Below are positions 47,217 through 56,944 of a stretch of 64,000 nt of DNA, in pieces. Numbering within the stretch: the first letter of the stretch is position 1; every line of letters starts with the position of its first letter. The notes below the pieces were generated by a model. The model was not told the origin of the DNA. It did no database searches and was given only the letters and a program-made list of their open reading frames with translations. Source of the stretch: Limnanthes douglasii subsp. nivea (taxonomy: Eukaryota > Streptophyta > Magnoliopsida > Brassicales > Limnanthaceae); contig JAUPFV010000001.1 in assembly GCA_036936605.1 (NCBI GenBank), forward strand, positions 212,023,138-212,087,137, read 5' to 3'. The translations under genes and the position numbers were made by a program.

Positions 47217-47757
47217 TCGAAGCTTTATTGGGAGTATATATGTCTTTGTATTTTGGAATTTTTACTTTTGAATGGCGCACTCTTTCCCAATCCTGTTGGC
47301 ACAAGAAGGTTTTAACAAGGAGTTGTGTTCATATTCAATATTATCAATAAAATTTGTTTTTTTCCAATGGTTCTTTACACATACTTGAATAAAACTATAT
47401 TGACAACTTATTAAAGACTGATCATCTTTGAGGTTAGTTAATAGTAGAATGTTCCAAAGTGTTTATAACACTTTTCGAAGAAACAACCATGCTTAATAAT
47501 CATATTACAATTTTTTTGAAGTGAAAGCTTAAAAGCACACTTAGTGTTTTTTCAAAGAGCTACCATGTTCACCAACTTCGTAAAGGTATTTAAGGTGGTA
47601 AGTTTACAGTTTATAATTATATTTGTTTTTAAAATTTATCATCGAATAATACGTGAAGAGAATATTAAAACAAGGAAATTGTTTGATGATTAGATTAATT
47701 TGTTGAAGTACAAAAAACTAATTTTTCAACCTAACAAACACAAAAAATATGATAAAG
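47217..47757. other. Spacer between pol and antisense ORF of element 2
   Basis: Homologous to 10641-10902 at its start. No conserved frame on either strand. ACTTTTCGAAGAAACAACC and a CACTTAGTG-type patch near 47535 have no clear role. Confidence 0.5.
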
Positions 47758-50663
47758 TTAATCAGATGATTCTTCTTCATCTTCATCTTTGGATGACGAA
47801 TCGGGGATGGGAACAAAAGCTTCACTTGGACGCTTATCGATGGGAATGTCGTTCCAGAAACTTGTGAGGTTGATTTTAGGATAAGTAGCGTGAAGTTCTC
47901 GAAGAAGGAGAATGGTTGTTTCTTTTTTTCCATTGTTAACAGAAGCTACCATATTTTTTGAAAGTTCAGCCTCCGCAGCAGCTACACCCGCAGCTTTTTC
48001 CACTTTAAAATATTTCTTCAGTTTAGCAATATCCTTGGTTAGTTCTTGATTTTTTGTCTCGGAAAGGTTAAGAGAATTTTGCAAACTTTTGGAGTTAGAT
48101 ATCTCGGTAGCCAGTTCAGTAGCATGATCAGTCTTGAGCTTATTCATATCCTTCTCATGAGAAGTCGTCAGCAATTCTGTCTTGATTATGTGTGTGATTC
48201 GCATATGATTATTCATGCAGAGAGCACCTTTTATGAATTCGGACTTTACTACTTCATACATGTGGAATTGATCAACCACTTTGTTGTGCAAGTCTTCTCT
48301 AAAAAATTTCTTTGCTTCGTAAGCTTCATTGTAATAGACCATATCTTTAGCCAATTATTTTAGATGGTTTTAAGAAGCTTTGACCTGGGAAGCAAGTTCT
48401 TTTACTACAATATCAAGGTCGATAAATGGTTAAAGTGCAACAGCGATTGCAGGATTTGGAGGAGGAAGAGTAAATTATGTTTCTGATGAATTAGGATGTT
48501 GATAGGAGCAGGAGGACAAATAATTTTTGAAGACGCCTCGGCAGGTGTTGGTCGCCCAAAGTTAAGCATGTGATCTTGGATGACTTGAAGAATATGATCG
48601 TCTTCACCAGTAAGCGCTTCAGTGCTCTCAAAATTAATAAAAATATCATGATCGAAGATTTAAGTAGCCTGATTTTCGTTAGTAGCACTGTCTTCAATGA
48701 TGATCACAGTGTTGTCTTTGGTGGTTTGTTCTTCAACCAAAGGATCTTTTTGGTTTTGTTGGTTTTCAACAGCGTTTTCATCTTCATCGACCAGTGTATA
48801 CGAAGTGATTCTCGCTTGTTTCTTTTTCTTTCCATAGGAGTTGGAAAAACCTTTCTTTTTCTTCGAAGACGGTTCTTGATCTTTCCCTTCTTCGATGGGT
48901 GACAGGGTTTTTTCTGTGGTTTTTATTTTTTGAGGCTTCGGCTTTGATGGAGTTGAAGGGCTAGCACCGGATGTGTTAGCTGTATTTTTATCTTTCTTCT
49001 CTTTGATAGCCTTTTTTTGTAAATGACTCTCTAACCTGATGCGAATTAGAAGGAAGACTTTACAATCGTGATGAACTAACTTTTTGCAGACAATCTTTGA
49101 ATCAGGCTCTGACATCAAATTTTGAGGTGGCAAGGGGCCTTCTGAAATTCCGAACATGTGGTACTTGAGGAAATTGATGGGCTGGAAGGCAGTGTGGGAC
49201 ACATTATTCGATTATTTCTCAGCCCAAGTAGCAAGTTTTTGGAAAATTGCTTTAGTAGCTAGTGGACATGCTGAATAACGCCTCGAAATTTCAGAAATAA
49301 TCATGCAAGTAGAAAGTTAACAAAAGAGAAGCGAAAAAATATAATCTATTTCATAATGTAAAAATTTCGAAGTGCTTACGATTGCTTCTCCTGATGAGAT
49401 TTATCTTTGAAGGATTAATATCGGAAATCTCTTTGTCTTTCTAAGAGGTCATCGATAATTTTGAGATCATACACTAGGGTGAGGTAGTAAAACGAAAGCT
49501 TCAGACCTTTTGACAGTTCAGTTAAGGAGATGAAGTCCTTGATGCTGATGGGAATTTGAGATATTCGAAATGCCATAAGCACTGACATGAGGGTGAATCA
49601 TTGATTCGGTATCACCTGAGTAGGGTACAAGTTGAGGAGTTCAAAGCATTCCACGATCATAGGATCCAGTGGAAACCGAAGACCCCAGTTGACGATTTCA
49701 GGGTAGACTACTAGTTCATCATCCTTTCAATTTAAGGGAGTTTCTCCTTCTTTGGGCAGTCGAAGAGTTATATTATCTCCCATTCCTCATTTCTTTTTTT
49801 TAGAGCCGAGGCTTGGCTATCCTTGTAATAAATATATCAAAATATTTTCAAAGCAATGATGTACTTAGCTTCAAGACCTCTTAAGTTTCTGCCAATTGTA
49901 GCTCTTTTTCTTCGGAAACAAAGCAGGTATCTGTCTCTTCCTGAGGCTTATGGGTGTTTGCTAAATTCCATTCATCAGATTCAGCTTCGAGATTGGTTTT
50001 GGTAACCTCGAAATCAACTTCGCTGGTTTTGCTGTTTGATCTCGAGGATGTTGGGGTAATGGATTAACAGTTTATGGTAAATGGTTATTTCTTCAAGCAA
50101 TTTTCTTAGTAAATTCTCTCTAAGGAGGATCTTCATTAATTGGATTAGAAGGGGGACGAGTTGGGTTAATTTCTGATTCTAATCCCGTGGCAATGAAAGT
50201 TTTTTTTTATATATTGAAAAATGATTCGAAAATGGAGTATTTGACTTCTGCTTTAAAGGGGATTCTTCACTAACCAAAGGAGAAATGTTACTTTGAAATG
50301 AAAAGGCTCGAGGTGTTTTACCCCTTCGTTTTTGGATTAGGAATGTTATTCGAATGAAGGAGAAAGAGAAATAACAGAACCTTTGGTTGGATCGAAATTT
50401 CCATAATAAATTGTTTTCGTGGTTGTTCCAACCGGAGCGCTGTTGATTAATCCTGCAACCCTATATTCTTCCGCTCTTTGAGTAATGCAGAAGTAATCAT
50501 ACAATCTGGAAACTAAGTTATTATCAAGTTCTAGAGATTTCAATTTCTTGGGTATGTTAGCCTTATATTTTTGGGTTTTTAGGTTTTTTCTCATAAACAA
50601 GATGAAGGTTGATCGGAGATTTTTGTTTTTTCTGATGAAGGTACTGAGAAAAAGGAGGAACAC
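47758..50663 (-). pseudogene. Antisense ORF (aORF) of Tat element 2
   Basis: On the strand opposite to gag-pol. N-terminal part 50663-50346: basic, with RLYDYFCITQRAEEY, GLINSAPVGTTTKTIYYGNF and DPTKG. The Transposase_28-like domain lies near 49790-49590 (DDELVVYPEIVNWGLRFPLD), with a stop inside the NQWF motif. Then KDFISLTELSKGLKL, and an open 180-codon piece (49202-48660) with Lys/Arg-rich runs (SKKKKGFSN, GKKKKQ) that could act as nuclear localisation signals. The last piece (48354-47758, 198 codons) is coiled-coil-like, then HATYPKINLTSFWNDIP and an acidic end DEDEEESSD. It is broken between pieces, but its parts are clearer than in element 1. Function unknown. Confidence 0.75.
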
Positions 50664-51069
50664 GATGAAGGTAGCTAAGCACTGTGAATTTTCTCTGAAA
50701 CCATTTGTGGTATGAGAATGAAAAAATGAGGCTAGAGATTGAATTTATAAAAAGAAAATGAGACATGTGAAGTTTAAAGGACTTTGATAGTGATATGGTA
50801 GAATACAAAGCGGTGAGAGGATTAAGAGCTCGACATCTTTGAGGCTAGATATCTAGCTATAAGTATAAAATCTATAAAGTCATGATGGATTCGAACGGTT
50901 ATATGCAACGGGTACTTTTGTATATTGCTTAGATAAAAGTCGATGAGTATATTTTAAAGTTTTACTTCCACAATGATTCAAGGAGTTCTATTTTCATAAC
51001 GTTTCGAGGAGACTTATTGGGTTTGAGGATTTATCAGATTTTATTAGTATTAATTGGTATTTATTTTTT
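50664..51069. other. Noncoding leader of the antisense ORF in element 2
   Basis: Matches 13308-13560 in element 1 and 63460-63700 in element 4 in places (for example GACATCTTTGAGGCTAGA here). It should contain the promoter of the antisense ORF; I see no certain TATA box. Confidence 0.45.
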
Positions 51070-51240
51070 ACCCCACTTCGAATGGTTGCTTCCAGTAGTC
51101 GTTTCGAATGGTTGCTTCTAGTAGTCGCTTCAAATGGTCGCTTCAAATGGTTGCTTCTAGTAGTTTCTTCGAATGCTTTCTTCGAATGGTTTCTTCGAAT
51201 GGTTACTCCTAGTGGTTACTTTGAATGATTTCTTCAAATT
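51070..51240. repeat. Short tandem repeats (TTCGAATGGTTGCTTC type) before the 3' LTR of element 2
   Basis: Units of TTCGAATGGTTGCTTC, often joined to TAGTAGTCG, repeat about eight to ten times with CGAA/CAAA variants. Element 1 has TTCGAA words here but no clear array. Confidence 0.8.
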
Positions 51241-51329
51241 TATTTAACAACAACTGACATGACATATGGAAGAATTCGAAGACAGTTTAGTTCTCATTCA
51301 TTTATTGACATGAGAACCAGGGGGGCTTC

Positions 51330-51689
51330 TGATATGGAAGTGTGATTTTGAGGATTAAGTTGTAAATAATATAAATGTATGGATTAAATTGTAAATAATG
51401 TAAGTTTAGTCATAAAATTTCATGTAATATAAGTTTTAGAGAACATTTGTGATTATGTATAATTATTGAGGACTAAATGGCAATTGATCATCTTTTGTAA
51501 CAGATTCCACTTTAAGACTAAGTCTTGGCTCCTCTATATAAATGACAAGGCTATTCTAATAAAGAGGTAGAACAATTTTTGTATTGAACTCATTTGTACT
51601 TGAGCTTTCTCTCTCTAAAAACTCTTCAACTCTTTCTCTCTCTAAACTTCTCTTATAACAATTTACTAAGGTGAAATATTAACTCATCA
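51330..51689 (+). repeat. 3' LTR of Tat element 2
   Basis: TGATATGGAAGTG...AACTCATCA, 360 bp. TATA box TATATAAA at 51535-51542. Preceded by the polypurine tract CCAGGGGGG (51317-51325). Confidence 0.9.
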
Positions 51690-53611
51690 ATAGCCAAGCA
51701 AAACAAATTTGTTGTTTCGATCATCAAGCTGTTTCACATCAAATTTTAGGTTTTAACATAAGCTATACGTCCAAAAATTCGAAAATCACTTACACTTGCC
51801 GTTTTTCCAAAGTAGACTTCATATGGAGTCCTTTCACTTATAGATCATGTGTGAAAACAATTCAGAAAATAGTTTGTTGTAACAACAGCTTCAGCCCAAA
51901 ACTTATATGGTGTTTGTTTATCCTTCAACAAACATCTTATCATCTCAAAATGGTTTGATTTCTCCTTTCCACCACACCATTTTGTTGTGGTGAATATGGT
52001 GTTGTCATTTGTATTTAAATTCCATGAACCTTACAAAATAATTTAAACTCTTGAGACTGAAATTCTCCCTTTTTGTCTGTCCATAACATTTTGATTTTGT
52101 TTCCCAATTGTGTCTCAACTCCTGCTTTGAACTTCTTAAATCCATCAAGTGCTTCATATTTCGATTTCAGTGGTTTTATCCACATATACTTGCTAATATC
52201 ATAAACAAACAAAATAAAATACGTGTACCCTCATTTGGTAATTTGTGAAATAGGACCACAAATGTCTGCATGGATTAGGTTTAACAACGAACTTTCTCAA
52301 TAGTGAATTTATGTTGGAAACTTTCCTCTGTGTTGTTTATGAAGAACACAAACATCGCAATTCTGACTATTTTGGTGAAACTTAGCCAATCCATTGGCTA
52401 ATTTATCTCGTCCAAGCTTTTGCAAGGCTTAGAAGTGCAGATGCCCATAGCGAGCATGCCACAAATGAGATTTTTCAGATTCGGTATATAGGGGGTATTG
52501 TAAAATTGCTTGACTTATTTTCATTGCATAGAGTCTACTTTTTTACTCGAGCTATTTTAGCCACCGTATTGTAATCTACATAAAAAAAACTTAGAAATCC
52601 ACCTTCAACACCAACGTTTCCTCCGGACTCATCTAGTTGTCCCAAACTAATGATACTAGATTTTAATCCCCGTACATAATAGATGTTCTTCATGCACAAG
52701 TCTTTTCCGGTTTTTCTTTGAAATTTAAACGTTTATTTTCCACAAATATTGATCATCGAGCCATCGCCAAACTCCAGTGTACCATTCATTGATTTATCTA
52801 AGTCTATCAATAGGTTTCGGTCCCCACAGCCAAGAACTTCCTCTCCCATAGCCAAATCCACCTCTTCCTCTTCCTCGACCGCGAACTCGGCTCCCTCCAG
52901 AAATATCTCGAGTTAATTCGTGAGTCCCACTCTAATTTTGTCAACAATACTTTTTCATCATAGTCTTCTTCTTCAGCAACTTAAAGTCGTTCTTCATGGG
53001 CTCTTAGTGCCCCAATAACATCTATAAAAGACTTATTGTTCTTCGTATCTCCATATTGTTCAATTGAAGGTGCAATATAGGTATATTTTGATAAGACTGA
53101 TCTTAATTTTTTTTGTGCACATAGTCTGGCTTAATTACAACCCCAAGTGTCTTCATTTGGTTAACCAATATTGCCATTTTTCTCGTATACTTCACTATTG
53201 TGTCATTCTTTTTCATTTTTATACCTTCAAATGTCGATCTCAATGTTTGTGCTCGTATCTCTTTGACCTCGTCTGCTTTTTCGTTCATCTTGCGCAGAGA
53301 CTCTCACACTTCTCGTGTTGTATCGACTCCACCAATTCTATCAATTGTGTTTCAGTCAATCCTTGAGAAAGAATTCCATATGTGGTTCAATCTTGACGGA
53401 GATCAAATGAGGTTTTTGGGCAACACAACTTCCCAAACCCCGTAAGCCCTCATGCATATATTCATCTTTAATGTCCATCCTTGATAGTTTGTGTTAGTGA
53501 GAATTGAATACGTAAGTGATATCCTTCTGTGACATTCTTCTCTCTGATTATATTTATTGAGCGCTACCACCTCTTCTCACCTCACTCGCATCACTATCAT
53601 TTTTTGATGTT
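51690..53611 (-). pseudogene. Copia gag, protease and integrase (N-terminal part of the interrupted copia)
   Basis: From the right: gag with TFEGIKMKKNDTIVKYTRKM and ILVNQMKTLG (53288-53103), typical of copia capsid. The protease/pre-integrase region follows: NGTLEFGDGSMINICGK (52780), GLKSSIISLGQLDESGG, then LWHARYGHLH and NCDVCVLHKQHRGKFPT (52470-52320). Integrase: LIHADICGPIS, FVYDISKYMWIKPLKSK (52212 on), MLWTDKKGEFQSQEF with the second catalytic Asp, then TPYSPQQNGVVERRN (catalytic Glu), and KFWAEAVVTTNYFLN. The protease DSG motif was not identified. Stops and frame changes are frequent. The reading continues at 41202. Confidence 0.83.
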
Positions 53612-53624
53612 GGCTCTTATACAA
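53612..53624 (-). other. Degenerate copia primer-binding site (initiator tRNA-Met type)
   Basis: On the element strand TTTGTATAAGAGC, close to TGGTATCAGAGC, the usual copia primer site complementary to initiator tRNA-Met. It lies two to three bases inside the 5' LTR end. Confidence 0.6.
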
Positions 53625-53626
53625 AA

Positions 53627-53850
53627 TGTAATAAATGAACTTATAAGAATCATTCAGCTTGATCAAATCACATATACATAAGATTAGACATAACCAAAAC
53701 AACAAATTGTGGAATTTAAGGACGTAGTTTTAGCCAAGAAATTGCTACTAATTTAAAATTGAAACTAATAAAATATAATTGAAGACTAGTCACGTGCATT
53801 GCATATAAATATTTTTCTTCATAGAATACGAGATTATATCTATGGCAACA
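53627..53850 (-). repeat. 5' LTR of the nested-host copia
   Basis: 224 bp. Ends TG (53627) and CA (53850) on the plus strand. Matches 39288-39534 with scattered substitutions and a few indels. Confidence 0.88.
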
Positions 53851-53965
53851 TAGTTTATAATGTTGTTTAGATTTTGCACGTATGTTAATCAATTTTATAG
53901 TTTATAACATTTTTTGGGTTTATACCATCTATGTTAATAGATTTTATAGTGTAGGGCAGTGTTTT
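53851..53965. repeat. ~50-bp minisatellite, right part
   Basis: Continues the array broken at 39287: TAGTTTATAATGTTGTTTAG, ATGTTAATCAATTTTATAGT, then a second, more diverged unit. The first five bases are the copia target duplication. Confidence 0.8.
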
Positions 53966-54351
53966 GCTAATAATTTTGAATTGATTACAAAAATTTTGCT
54001 TCAATTGTTTTTAAACAATTATCCTTCGAACTTTAAAAACAAACGTAACGGTATAATTGGAAGCAAAGGATTTCACTAAAATTTTAGAACTAGTCAGGGT
54101 CTCTTGTCCCTCAATATTGGTTACATTGCTAGATTTATTATGTTCTTCATGTTTCAATATTTTAGAATTTAGTGAAAATTTTAAAACGTAAACTACCTAT
54201 ATTGAGAGACAAACCATTTGGATTTGGTTTGCTAACCCTATAACTACATAGATTGCCATTGAGTCCGGTGATATTGTATTGTTTGTCTTCAAAAATAGAC
54301 TACGTTAAAATCACATATACATAAGATTACACATAACCAAAACTACTAGAT
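53966..54351. other. Unassigned stretch with a copia-LTR scrap at its right end
   Basis: No gene recognised. At 54311-54343 the sequence matches 53670-53702 of the copia LTR at 32 of 33 positions (TCACATATACATAAGATTA...). Tat element 3 sequence starts a few bases later. Confidence 0.5.
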
Positions 54352-55985
54352 AGCATTGCCGGTCGCAATATTCGGGGCATCGAAAATGAACACATGGTAG
54401 CTCTGTACAATATTAAATACAAGTATTTTTCTCAAGACGAAGAGGCTATGTTGAGGACTCGATGGTGCATTCCGTCCTATATTACGATCAGGTTCCCCTC
54501 GGAAGTTGAGACTCCTCTGTCAGTGAGGGACAATGAGCTAGTAGTGTATATTGAGATCATGAACTGGGGGCTAAGGTATCCCTTAGACCCCTTCTTTATC
54601 GAATATTTGGCGAAGATAGACCTTTGTCCTTCACAAGTTGGCCCCAATATGTGGTTTACTCTGATGACCTGTATTATGGCCTCTAGGCTCTCAGGTCACG
54701 AATTAGTATGAGATGATTAATGGCTCCTCCATCGGAACGAGAAGTTATGGAGCGTGTGAGCCAAAACGATATAGTGATTTATCTTCCCAAACGCTCTCGT
54801 TCGAAGAGTCATCTTGGGGATCCTCCTGACGAGGAGGTTTCAACTAAAGAGCAACAGTTGGGTCGCGAGGGAACAATTAACACTCAAGAGCTACCTCCCT
54901 CAATCAATGTTGTATCGTCTAATTCCAATTCTCCACCTACTACTTCTATCCTTCCACCAAAAAAGGGTGCCAAGGCAAAAGATAAGAAGAATAAAGCTGT
55001 CCTAGAACCCATCCAAGAATTATCCGAAGATGGTGAAACACCAGACGATAAACAGGAAACTGCTCAGGCCGACGAGATTCAAGAAATATCAAGTGAGCCT
55101 GAAAAAGAAGGTGGTTATTTACCCACAGAACGTTCACATCAAACACCAAGATCTCCTCTTACTGAAACATCCAGTCTTGCCCCCATTGAAAATAGTCCAA
55201 AGCTAGCACCTCTCCCCATTCCTCGGAGCAATCCTCCTCAGTATATTGACCCAGATACTCTTGGTGGTGGGTTTTCTGATTTTGACTCTACAGAGTTAGG
55301 GTCTCCGACGAGCTCCTTCAAAGTTCCTTTGGACGATGAATTCTTACTAAATTTTCAACGACTGTTGCATACCTCAGTTAAGAGGGGGAAGAAGATGCAG
55401 CACCTTGAGAAGCGGAAAAATCATTACAAATTTAAGTCGTTGTTGGCTACTTCTCAGCTCAAAGAAGCCAAGAAACAACACTTAGTCATAGAGAGCCAAG
55501 CAGATGCTTTGTATGAGCGTTTATCTGCCCCCAAAAATTATGTGGTGATACTGGAGAGGTGTTGTCAGGAAGAGAGGGATCTGTATAAGAAAAAGACCGA
55601 TGCCCAAGAAAAATTAATAGCTGAATACAAGAAAGGACATCGTCTAGCCTGTGACGGATTCGAAGACTGTACTACCAACTTTAAAAAAGTGAATGAAGAT
55701 CGAGATCAGTTAGTAAAGCGGGTTGAAAACTTTCCTAGACAAGTCGAGGAGGAAAAAGAGAAGGTTGTGAATGCTTATGCAGCTACGTGCACAAGCAAAT
55801 TGAATGCCCGGGATGCGACAACTCAAGCGGGCTTGATCACCCAAATCTATGTTGAACATCCTGAGTATGATTTGGGGAGTTTTTGGAAACTTGTCCCCTC
55901 GAAACTTCGTCCTCCTAACATAGTAGTGAGTGATAGCGAAGAATCAGGAACAGAGGGGAGTATCTCCTCGAAGAATTCAGACTAA
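54352..55985 (+). pseudogene. Antisense ORF (aORF) of Tat element 3, N-terminus lost, 421 codons open
   Basis: Plus strand, opposite to this element's gag-pol. 54352-54711 carries the Transposase_28-like domain: SIAGRNIRGIENEHMVALYN (element 1 has WRNIRNLESKYIIGL), ETPLSVRDNELVVYIEIMNW, LRYPLDPFFIEYLAKIDLCP and PNMWFTLM. Two stops (TGA, TAA) then separate it from a 421-codon frame at 54720-55985. That part starts MAPPSEREVMERV, is rich in S, P and E, has a basic patch (KKGAKAKDKKNK, near residues 81-92), long coiled-coil-like helices (about residues 225-360), then HPEYDLGSFWKLVPSK and an acidic, Ser-rich end. The upstream reading meets a stop before 54352. An intron could join the two parts. 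It is the most intact aORF in the window. Confidence 0.78.
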
Positions 55986-56189
55986 GAGAAAATGTGGGGT
56001 ATTGTAATATATTTTTTGTTTATGGCCTTATGAGGTTTTTTTTTGTTAGTTGGCTGACTAAGGTATGCTGTAATATGTTGATTTTCTAACTGATGTTTGT
56101 ATTTATGTTATCATATCATTTGTGTTTTTCCACTTATCACATAATTGACCATCATCAACGAGGCGTAAATTCAAGCCAGGGCACAAAAT
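55986..56189. other. Spacer after the element 3 aORF
   Basis: T-rich, including TTTTTTTTGTTAG near 56040. It could serve as the 3' end of an aORF transcript; no certain signal. Confidence 0.35.
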
Positions 56190-56815
56190 ATTGAGACCTA
56201 AACAATAATTCGAGGAGATAACACCTTGGATCGACCTAAATTGTTTAAGGCAAAAGAAAATTCAAGGCACAAATTATTGTATCCCAAAAGACAATTCAGG
56301 GAGATAACATTTCGAGGCATAGCTTGCTGTGAACTAAATAATAATTCGAAGAGGTACCCATTTGAGACACAACTTGCTGTAACCTAAATAATAGTTAAAG
56401 TAAAGAAAATTTGAGGCACACATTCATGTGACCCAAATAATAATTCGAAGAGACAACAATTCGAGGCACAGCTTGCTGTGACCCAAATAATAGCTACAGA
56501 AAATAGAATTCGAGGCACACATTAATGTGACCCAAATAATAATTCGAAGAGACAACAATTCGAGGCACAGCTTGTTGTGACCCAAATAATAGCTAAGGCA
56601 AATAGAATTCGAGGCACACATTAATGTGACCCAAATAATAATTCGAAAAGACAAGAATTCGAGGCACAGCTTGCTGTGACCCAAATAATAGTTAAGGCAA
56701 AGAAAATTTCAAGGCACATATTAATGTGACCCAAATAATAATTCGAAGAGACAAGAATTCGAGGCACAGCTTGCTGTGACCTAAATAATAGTTAAGGCAA
56801 TGAATTCTTTGTATT
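56190..56815. repeat. Tandem array in element 3: ~50-bp units in ~99-bp pairs
   Basis: ACCCAAATAATA recurs at 56431, 56481, 56530, 56580, 56629, 56679, 56729 and (as ACCTAAATA) 56779, about every 49-50 bp, with older units back to about 56200. Two unit types alternate: GAGGCACAGCTTGCTGTGAC and GAGGCACACATTAATGTGAC. Each has a small inverted repeat (AGCTTGCTGT; CATTAATG). The minus-strand frame at 56684-56424 is only a product of the repeat. Confidence 0.9.
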
Positions 56816-56944
56816 AAGTAGCTCATCGACACACCTCATTAAAACCTTCCTGTGCCTAACAGGGTAGGAAAGAGTATGCCATCGCTAAGTTTCGTACTTT
56901 AAGATACAAAAAAGGTACAAACATTACTTGCTCACTAACTCCTC
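56816..56944. other. Spacer between tandem array and pol end of element 3
   Basis: Minus strand just past the integrase C-terminus; corresponds to the CTTTGGAATTTTT region of elements 1 and 2 in position. No gene. Confidence 0.4.

Larger units (their letters stand above)
41203..51689 (+). mobile_element. Ty3/gypsy Tat-type LTR retrotransposon, element 2 (inactive)
   Basis: Same family as element 1. LTRs at 41203-41529 and 51330-51689, PBS, gag, protease, RT, RNase H, a full-length integrase region, an antisense ORF and a short tandem-repeat block before the polypurine tract. It is inserted in the copia at 39288-53850. Every ORF carries stops or frameshifts, but integrase regions lost from element 1 are kept. 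Confidence 0.9.
39288..53850 (-). mobile_element. Ty1/copia LTR retrotransposon, interrupted by Tat element 2
   Basis: Two LTRs (39288-39534 and 53627-53850) in direct orientation, flanked by a perfect 5-bp target duplication TAGTT (39283-39287 and 53851-53855). Gag, protease and integrase lie at 53600-51690; degraded reverse transcriptase and RNase H at 41202-39545. Tat element 2 sits in the middle. All coding parts are broken. Host target: a ~50-bp minisatellite. Confidence 0.9.

Noticed and set aside
47535..47545. CACTTAGTG-type palindrome as a DNA transposon end
   Set aside because: Inside element 2, no matching end or target duplication found.
56424..56684. 86-codon frame with repeated GHSKLCLEL words as a repeat protein
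   Set aside because: It is a translation of the ~50-bp DNA repeat in one frame; the frame closes where the repeat unit varies.
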